The notes under the pieces: generated by a model | What the model saw: the letters and a program-made list of their open reading frames with translations, nothing else | Told to the model about the DNA's origin: nothing | The model's database searches: none | In this document: piece after piece, positions 16,532 to 23,250 of the stretch | Numbering within the stretch: the stretch's first letter is position 1 | How the letters are laid out: every line of letters starts with the position of its first letter | NCBI GenBank assembly: GCA_030849075.1 | Contig: JASAOO010003117.1 | Location: 1 to 23,250, forward strand | From: Zelonia costaricensis | Lineage: Eukaryota > Euglenozoa > Kinetoplastea > Trypanosomatida > Trypanosomatidae | Reading direction: 5' to 3' | Length of the DNA: 23,250 nt | Program-made: the position numbers and the translations under genes

Positions 16532-18943
16532 ATGTCCCGCATCGTTGAAGTTGTACCGATCGCCCCGTCTGGCTGCGTGGCTGCCCCTGTAGAAAGCCCG
16601 TGCCAGATCACCCACAGCACCCACCCCGCCCCGTGCACTGGCGCGATGTCCGCCGGCGCCACTAACTCCTCCTGCTCCGATCACCCGCTCAGCGACTCGG
16701 GCGCCGCGGCACCCGTGCAGCCCCAGATCTCAGGCAGCGTCGCCGACTTTGAGCTCTTCCTGAGCGACCCGTGCAACTGGGAGTGGGTCGTCAGCGCCTT
16801 CGCGGTCGATCACGGTCACAGCGACCGGAACATCTTCGTTTCGAAGCTGCCCGCAACCTTCAAGGATGCCGACCTGCTCGCCATGTTCCAAAGCTTCGGC
16901 CAGGTCGTTTCGGCCAAGGTGATGCTCAACGTGAAGACGGGCGTGTCGAAGGAGACCGGCTTCGTCCAGTTCGCGACCTTCCACGACGCCGTGAAGGCGC
17001 GCGCCTTCCTGCGCCTGCGCCCGACGGGTGTGACCTCGACTCCGCCCATGCCGGAGGTGCTGACGCAGTGGGCGCAGAACAAGCACGATGGCGGCCTGTA
17101 CGGGGAGCGCTGCCAGCAGGTGCGCAAGTTGTTCATCCGCAACGTGCCTGTGTCCGTCTCGCAGGCGGAGATGCGCGCCTTCATCAGCCGCTTCGGCGAG
17201 GTGACGGACGTCTCCGTACACAGCGACACGTACGAGGCGTCGACGAACCAGTCCGCCAACCGGGCGCGCCGCACCCAGCCGGCTTCCTCGTCCGAAGGCG
17301 CCGATAGCATGGAGGTGGAGACTGGTGAGGCCTCCAGCGTCGAGGCCGGCGAGCACGAGACAATCATCTGCTTCGTCACGTTCGTGGACGCCGCCGCGGC
17401 GATGCGGGCCTGCCGCGAGATTCACAACACCACCCCGTTCGCCGCCTGCAACGGAGTGCCACTGATGGCGAAGCTGGCCGAGGACAACGGGACGCGCCAC
17501 GCACGGCGCCAGCACGGCTCGATGGTGGCAGCCACCGGCTCAGCGCCGCTCTGCGGCCCGTGGAACGGGTTTGCGCCGCCGTACGATGGGCAGAGCGGCT
17601 TCAGCAGCGAGGCGGCGACGCCGCTGGCCAACGCGGGCGGCAGCGGGTACCGCAGGGGCGGCCAGTACGCACCCGTCATGGCGGTGCCCACCTACACCAA
17701 CGGCGGAATGGCCAACGGGAACGCCAGCCTCAGCAGCTACGTGATGCCGCAGCCGCCACCGATGCTGACGGCACACTCTCTGAGCTACGACTCGGCCTCC
17801 GCCTACAGCAGTCAGGCCTCCACGCCGCAGTTTACGCCGCACAGCAACCGCCGGGGCAGTGTCAGCGCGCCGCTGCACAGCCCCGGCATCCCCGCCCCGC
17901 GCCGGGCGGCGCAGGCGTACGCGCTCGCGCAGAGTGCCCAGTCGCCCATGGCCAGCGGTCCCACCGCCCAGTCCACCCCGTCCATTCTCTCCCTGACGAT
18001 GCAGCCTTACGCCGGGGCATGCGGCGCGCAGCCGGCACAGCAGCAGGCCCAGCCGGTTCGTGGGCACCGTGCGCCGCCGCCACCGACGCTGTCGCTCGGC
18101 GTCGCGCAGGGCGCCTCGGGCAGCAACGACAGCGCCGCGGAGACCCTGCCGACCGCCGCCGCCGTGCCCCTCGCCCGCGCGGTGATCCCAACGACGACGA
18201 CGTCGGCGCCCATCTCGCCAAAGCACCCCAACGCGACTCGCGCGTCCCGTCACAGCTTTGCGGACTCAACCACGTCCGCGGCGGCGCCGCGCAGCCGGGC
18301 GCCGACGCAGCCGGGCTCGGGTGCCCAGGCGACGCCGCACGCCCCGCTCTCCCCCATGCTCGTACGGCCCAGCACCTCCCCTGCACGCTCGCCGATGGCG
18401 CCGCCGCAGCACTCACGGGGGTCGCCGGTGCACATGGTAAGTGGGGTGCACTATCAGCAGCACAAGCAGCAGCAGCAGCAGCAGTGCCCGCCGCCAATGA
18501 ACGGCTATGGCGCGGCGGCAGGCTACAGCGCTTCCTCCTCCTTCTCCCCTGAGGCCGTCCACGAATACGGTGGGCCCGAGTGCGCCCACCAATCCTACGA
18601 CGCCGCCACGCCGCTGTGGCAGCGCCGCATGGAGCGGCCCGCGATGCACGGCTACGCCGCCGCCGCCGCCGTGCCCATCGAGGTGCCGCAACTCTCCTCC
18701 TGCGCTGCCTACGGCACGCCGCACTCGCATACACCGATGTCGGGCTGGAAGGAGGTCTCGCCGATGCGGGTCAAGTCGGCAGCGACTTCGCCGCACTCGG
18801 CCTACGCGCACACAATGCAGCTGCACAGCGGTAGTCAGGTGACGACCCCGAGCGCCGGCTCGACGCGGTACCGCAACAACCCATACGGGATGTGCCTCGT
18901 GCACCCGGCGCCGCAAGACCCCTCCAACGATGCCCGCAGGTAG
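16532..18943 (+). CDS. RNA-binding protein with two RRM domains, paralogue of the first
   Basis: An 803-residue protein expected to bind RNA; targets are unknown. RRM1 is at about 99-181 with RNP2 IFVSKL at 101-106 and RNP1 KETGFVQF at 140-147. RRM2 is at about 198-318 with RNP2 LFIRNV at 200-205 and RNP1-like TIICFVTF at 277-284. About 44 Ser/Glu-rich residues (234-277) are inserted before RNP1. The match to the protein at 4284 is clear: 20 of 36 residues are identical at the start of RRM2, 15 of 20 at its end (around PFAACNGVPLMAKLAED), and both have exactly 16 residues between a shared QWA after RRM1 and RKLF of RRM2. The rest is low complexity (Ser, Pro, Ala, Gln), with Gln 646-651 and likely basophilic phosphorylation sites RRGSVS (440-445) and RASRHS (570-575). 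The start chosen is the first ATG after the predicted splice site. An in-frame ATG 186 bases upstream is rejected because the intervening frame translates a pyrimidine tract and lies partly before the acceptor. No signal peptide or membrane segment is seen. Confidence 0.93.
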   Translation: MSRIVEVVPIAPSGCVAAPVESPCQITHSTHPAPCTGAMSAGATNSSCSDHPLSDSGAAAPVQPQISGSVADFELFLSDPCNWEWVVSAFAVDHGHSDRNIFVSKLPATFKDADLLAMFQSFGQVVSAKVMLNVKTGVSKETGFVQFATFHDAVKARAFLRLRPTGVTSTPPMPEVLTQWAQNKHDGGLYGERCQQVRKLFIRNVPVSVSQAEMRAFISRFGEVTDVSVHSDTYEASTNQSANRARRTQPASSSEGADSMEVETGEASSVEAGEHETIICFVTFVDAAAAMRACREIHNTTPFAACNGVPLMAKLAEDNGTRHARRQHGSMVAATGSAPLCGPWNGFAPPYDGQSGFSSEAATPLANAGGSGYRRGGQYAPVMAVPTYTNGGMANGNASLSSYVMPQPPPMLTAHSLSYDSASAYSSQASTPQFTPHSNRRGSVSAPLHSPGIPAPRRAAQAYALAQSAQSPMASGPTAQSTPSILSLTMQPYAGACGAQPAQQQAQPVRGHRAPPPPTLSLGVAQGASGSNDSAAETLPTAAAVPLARAVIPTTTTSAPISPKHPNATRASRHSFADSTTSAAAPRSRAPTQPGSGAQATPHAPLSPMLVRPSTSPARSPMAPPQHSRGSPVHMVSGVHYQQHKQQQQQQCPPPMNGYGAAAGYSASSSFSPEAVHEYGGPECAHQSYDAATPLWQRRMERPAMHGYAAAAAVPIEVPQLSSCAAYGTPHSHTPMSGWKEVSPMRVKSAATSPHSAYAHTMQLHSGSQVTTPSAGSTRYRNNPYGMCLVHPAPQDPSNDARR

Positions 18944-20033
18944 AGAGCGGCCCACGTGCCGCACACAAAAAAACAAAAAAAAACGAAACCAAAGAGGGTG
19001 GACGTGGGACGTGGCCGAGGGAGGGACATGTGAAGTGGGTCTCTCAGTCGTGACAGCGTCTTGCCAGCGCTGGATGCGGTGCTCCCCCTCCCTCCGTCTC
19101 TGACGGTTCCAAACTCCCCTCGCCCGCCCCGCCGCGCTATGCGGCACCGCCCCACCGCCATCTCCTCCCGCTGTCCCCCGTCCGTGGCCCTTTCCTTCCG
19201 CGCTGCCTCTTCATTTCTTGTGTGTACTCCGGTGTTCTGTGGTTCTGGCACGCTGCTGCTGCTGCTGCGGGTGCCTCGATAACTGCTTTTCTCCTTTTTT
19301 TTTTGTGTTTGCGTTTCGCACTCTCTCCCTCTTCCTGGCACTTCCTCTAGCTTGCTCTCTCGTTGTCGACGCGTCCTCCGTTGCTCCTCTGTGCGCGTCT
19401 CCTCCCTCTCTCGTGGTGTGTGTGTGTGTACTTATGTCTGTGTGTGTGTGTCTCTGCCTCGCTAGGGCGTGTGCAAGACGCCCAGAGCCCCACATAAGCG
19501 TTTATTTTGAACGGCGGCCAGTGTGTATCTTCTATCGCGTGCTTGTGTGTGTGCGTGTGCGTGTGCGTGTGTCTGTGTGTACATGTACGCAGAGTCTCCT
19601 TCTCCTCTTCTCTCCCGCTCGACGAGCGCCGGCAAGGCTGTCAGGCCCACCCTCCGCATGCTTTCTCCCTCTGTGTGTACAGCCTGTGTGTGTGTGTGTG
19701 GGTGGGTGCGCGCACGCTTGTATCGCGGTTTGGCTTCAAGACTTCCTTGTGCCTCCCCCTGCGCTCTCGTCGCCCTCTCTCTTCTCCCTCCGCTCTGGTT
19801 CAGAGCAGTGGCTTTGCCATCGGCCTTCCTGTGGCAATCCCCTTCCTCGTTGTTCTTTTCTTCCCTTTCTCAGCTTGATTTCAATTGTCTTACGTCGCTG
19901 TTTGTTGGTGTTTTTTTTCTTTCGCGCGCGCGTGTGTGTCCGCTGCTCAACCTCCGTCCTCCGTGCCGCCCACCGTTCTTCTAGCAACGCCACACCGCCT
20001 CGTCCTTGCAGCTTCTCGCTGCGTCGGTGCACG

Positions 20034-20068
20034 TGCGTGCGTGCGTGCGTGTGTGTGTGTGTGTGTCT
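20034..20068 (+). repeat. (GCGT)n followed by (GT)n microsatellite
   Basis: A few GCGT units run directly into about eight GT units, in non-coding DNA. Confidence 0.9.
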
Positions 20069-21266
20069 GCGTGCTAGCGTGTGGAGCGCCTTGTTGTTGC
20101 GCTGACGGCGCTCCGTCTTTGTCTTTGCGTGTTGTGTGATGCGCTTTTAGCGGTGCTCCCTTTTTTTTTTTCCGATTTCGCTTTGCGTGTATGCGCGTTT
20201 GTTGCCGCTGGTTTGCCGCGACGTGTCGTCGCCTTTCTTGTTGCCGACGCTGCTCCTGTCGCTTTTGATTCTCGTGGGGGCAAAGGGAGGTGGGATCGTG
20301 ATGCAAGGCAGATCACCTTCTGCTGCAGCTCAACTAACCCGTCATGTTCCGCACTGATCACGCCTCTTGTGTGTGTGTTTTTTTTTTTTCTCGCTTGCTC
20401 CCTCTTCTGTTCTTCTGGACACGCGGCGACGCCGTGGTGCCCGATGACCCAGAGGCGGCTACGTCAGCACCAGAGCTGGAAAAGTGGAGAGCAGGGCAGG
20501 GCGGAGCGATGAGACTCGAGGAAAGGGGGAGGACCGCAACGAGGGAAGAGGGGGAAGAAGGCCGCATCTGCTTCACCGTGCGTATTATGTGTGGTGCTCG
20601 TGCCTTCTCCGCTTGTTTTTATTCCTAAAAGCCACACAATGGCGTGCGATGCGTGTGCGTGTGCGGGTCGACGGCAATGAATTCCGTCGGGTCCGCGCTC
20701 CCTCTCCCCCATGGAGACCGCTCCTCTACTGCGCAGTTCCCTCCCATCGTTCTCTTCCTTTTCCTTCTTCTTCTTTTATATTGGTTCACGTGATCACTGT
20801 CTGATACTGTGGCGCATTTGCCTCTCTGTTACTCCGCCTTGTCTTCTTTTTAGTCTTGTTTTTCGCCGTTGAAGTGCCGACGCGTTTGCGTCTGTGCGTC
20901 CGCTTCTTCTTCCTGGATTCTCTTCGCCTCTTCTCTTCCTCCGTTTGTGTGTTCACATGTTTGGTCACATCACCCTCCCCCCTCCCCCTTCCACTCCTTC
21001 CACCCCTCCTTTCTCTCTGGACCTCTTCTTCAAGTCGACATTGCGTGCACTCAACAGTAGTTGCTCTGATCCTCCTCCTTCCTTTCTCTATTTTCGTTCT
21101 CTCCACTTCTCGTTTTTTGTTCTTCTTTCCTGGCTCGCTGCTGTTGTGTCCACGTCTTTGTTGTTCCGTGTTGCTGCTGCTGCAGCTTCTCCGATGGCGC
21201 GCCCATCAATGGAGTCGAACGACAAGGGCGAAAGGAGGTACAACGGCGCGTTTTCGACCCCCTCGT

Positions 21267-21316
21267 CCTTCTCCGACCATGNGCCCCCCCCCCCCCCGCG
21301 CCCTTCTCCGACCATG
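21267..21316 (+). repeat. 15-bp direct repeat flanking an N and a C14 run
   Basis: The 15-mer CCTTCTCCGACCATG occurs at 21267-21281 and again at 21302-21316. The 20 bases between the copies hold an undetermined base (21282), C14 (21284-21297) and a short GC stretch. This may be a genuine 35-bp tandem unit or an assembly join. Confidence 0.9.
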
Positions 21317-22880
21317 CCGGCAACGGTACCACCGCTTCCTCTCATGTGCGTAATACCAGTGTGTGCGTCTCTATCTCTCTCGTCCTGTGTGCGTGTGCGT
21401 GCGTGCCTGGTCCGACGAGCGCCTCTTTATATGAGCACCCCGAGACTGGAACTGGAGCTTGAGGAGGTCAACGCCTTTCTTGTGATTCTCTTTCAACTTT
21501 TTTGCTGTTTTTTTTTGTGGGCTCGCCTTCTGATGTTTCTCCGCAGCTTCGCGTGTCACGTTTTTCGTTGATTTCTCCGCGCGCACTTGTGAGTGTCCTC
21601 TGCCCTTCTGTCACACGCTTTCCCCGCCTCCCTTTCTTCTCTTTCCGTCTCTGTCCCTCCCCCTCCGTCTACGTCACGCTCCGTTTCCCTTCGGGGCCGC
21701 GAACTCCTTCTTTATTGCCAAGGAGGACTTCCCACTACCTTCAGCTGCGACGAGATTGAGGCATCCCTGCAGCGTCGCTCCGGTGTCTAACTCTGCGCGT
21801 CGTGCAACAGGCGCCTCGCCCCCCTCCTGTTCGCTGTTGCTGACCCGTCCGTTCTTTGTTTTCCCTCCCTTCTCGTCTTGGTTTTCTTGCGCACACCTCC
21901 CCCCTCTCTCACTCCACCACAGTCGATCGGTGATGACATGAACTCTCTCTCGTTCTCGCTTCCTCGTGCGTGTGCCTGTCCTGCTTGGTTCTTGTTTCCT
22001 CCTCCCTTTGTTGCTTTAGCGCCCCGACAGTCGCTTCACGTTCCCTCCTCCTCTACCTCAACTGTGCTTCCCGTTTTGTTTTTTGTTTGACTCTCTGCGT
22101 GTGTCTCTCTCTCCCCCCTCACTCGGACGAGCAGCTTGGCGAACCAAAGCCTGCCGTCGCGGCGAGGGCATGACAGTGCAGCAGGCTGAGGACAGCGGAG
22201 GGCGACTCGTTTCTTTTCGTAATTCCCCCCCCTCTAGTTTGCGTCGGCTCATATGATGCTCGCCACCTGTTCACATCTCTTTCCCGTTTCCACCTTTTCT
22301 TTTTAGCTTGACAGTGTGTATCTTGTGTGTGCTGCGGTACTTGTGCTCTTCACTTTTTGGTTTTAGCGAGGGCATGGGCGTAGTGAGAGCGGACTTGACG
22401 CATAAGAGTTTGTGGAGGCACGAACACGCCCGCACCCACACGCGCGCGCTCTCTCCCTTCCTCTCTGGCGCGCGTGCGTCAACACTCTTCCCTGCCCACG
22501 CCCACCCCTTAACACGTTCTCGCTACCCCCCCCTTCCCCCACGCCCAAGCTTCGGTGATTCGGAGCTTCTCTCTTTTCTTTTTTTGTTGTCCCCCAGGGT
22601 GCCTCCGGTGTGGTCCTCGGTGCACGTGAGCCTCCTGTCGTGCTTTCACTTCCCCCACACCTTCCCTGGTTGCCGCACTCGTGGGATTAGCTTCCACGCT
22701 TCGTGCCACCAGACCTGGTCCCCCCTCCTCCCCACCCTCCCGCATGTTACTAGCTTTGGTTACCGCCGCCATGCGTACACACACAGAACTCTCCCCCCTC
22801 CTTTCCACACAGCAGGTTTGCCGCACCTTGGCTCTTCGTGCTCTCAGGGCACCCTCGTTATTCCCTCACAGACCAACAGT

Positions 22881-23022
22881 CACACACACACACACACACA
22901 CACGCCATCTTCCCTTTTTTTTCGTTTTTCACTCAGAGCAAGAGCATGGGCAGGGACGTGTCTGTGTGTGTGTGCGTGTGTGTGTGTGCGCGCGTGTGTG
23001 TGTGTGTGTGTGTGTGTGTGTC
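22881..23022 (+). repeat. (CA)n and (TG)n tracts in inverted orientation around a splice-like signal
   Basis: A perfect CA tract of 23 bases (22881-22903) is followed 58 bases later by a TG/CG tract (22962-23022), so a transcript could form a CA:UG stem. The loop contains a pyrimidine tract at 22909-22934 and CAG at 22934-22936, an arrangement like a trans-splice acceptor for a gene beyond the window. The bases and repeats are directly visible; the function is inferred. Confidence 0.6.
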
Positions 23023-23250
23023 GCTCCTTCTCTCTGACACTTTCTTCCACCTCTCATGCGCGTCTGTGTCCCTCTTTACGCGATTTCCTGCCCTCCCTGG
23101 CTGCTCCTTGGGCTTTCTGTTTGCTTGTTTTCCTGTTGAACGCTCTTGTACTTTCCCTTTTAGTGGTTCCCTTGGTGCTGCAGGATCTTCTTTTTTTTTT
23201 TTCCTTTCCGCTTGCGTTTCCCCGTCCTTGCTTCTTCTGCCTCCCCCGTC
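23023..23250 (+). other. Pyrimidine-rich end of window
   Basis: C/T-rich sequence with a poly-T run near 23190. A frame opening at 22946 stays open to the window's edge but only translates TG and C/T tracts, so it is not called as a gene. Confidence 0.6.

Larger units (their letters stand above)
18944..22880 (+). other. 3' region and spacer after the second RNA-binding protein
   Basis: No convincing gene is present. TG-rich tracts occur at 19415-19455, 19540-19585 and 20034-20068 among long C/T stretches. A purine-bearing island at about 20250-20600 contains a 94-codon frame (20344-20628), discussed under findings. A second island lies at about 21190-21250. From about 21330 to the window's end the sequence is mostly C/T with scattered short A/G segments. 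An undetermined base lies at 21282. The long 3' region is consistent with the long untranslated regions common for trypanosomatid RNA-binding protein genes, but the transcript end cannot be read. Confidence 0.7.

Noticed and set aside
22946..23250. Frame opening at 22946 and staying open to the window's end
   Set aside because: It encodes only alternating Cys/Val from the TG tract and then C/T-rich low complexity, with no sign of coding bias.
1..23250. tRNA, rRNA, CRISPR arrays, insertion sequences and intact retrotransposons
   Set aside because: No tRNA box elements in a plausible setting, no rRNA-like conserved stretches, no regularly spaced repeats, and no transposase, reverse transcriptase or integrase motifs were found by eye on either strand. 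Degenerate retroposons such as SIDERs cannot be excluded without a profile search.

Overview
The window looks like nuclear DNA from a trypanosomatid, most likely a Leishmania/Leptomonas/Crithidia-type flagellate. The evidence is architectural. There are three long intronless GC-rich genes, all on the + strand. They are separated by kilobases of pyrimidine-rich, poly-T/poly-C and (TG)n/(CA)n-laden DNA, and each gene is preceded by a pyrimidine tract and an AG of the kind used for spliced-leader trans-splicing. Codons in the genes end overwhelmingly in G or C (28 of the first 31 codons of the LTV1 gene), while the spacers do not show this. No bacterial ribosome sites, operon-style packing, tRNA, rRNA, CRISPR or transposon was seen. 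Species cannot be fixed from this sequence alone.

Layout: 1-4283, pyrimidine-rich non-coding DNA with several short purine-bearing islands. 4284-9035, a 1583-residue protein with two RNA-recognition motifs (RRMs) embedded in a very long low-complexity chain. 9036-11336, spacer with a possible early trans-splice site and a 26-codon mini-ORF. 11337-13268, the trypanosomatid homologue of LTV1, a 40S ribosomal subunit assembly factor. 13269-16531, spacer, ending in nearly 1 kb of almost pure pyrimidine. 16532-18943, an 803-residue second two-RRM protein, clearly a paralogue of the first. 18944-23250, non-coding DNA with microsatellites and a likely assembly scar. Only about 39% of the window is coding.

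How the genes relate: all three would be transcribed left to right as part of one polycistronic unit and separated by trans-splicing and polyadenylation. Physical linkage need not mean a shared function. The notable point is that two diverged members of one RNA-binding family flank a ribosome-assembly gene. The two proteins share the RRM1-RRM2 arrangement, an exactly conserved inter-RRM spacing, an unusual insertion inside RRM2 and a conserved RRM2 end. In organisms that control expression mainly after transcription, such proteins are expected to act on mRNA stability or translation, but their targets cannot be read from the sequence.

No defence system, mobile element or dramatic new system is evident. 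The most interesting leads are the paralogous RNA-binding pair with its RRM2 insertion, the acidic/aromatic islands in the large protein, the CA/TG stem-loops next to predicted splice signals, and a few short unexplained purine-containing islands.
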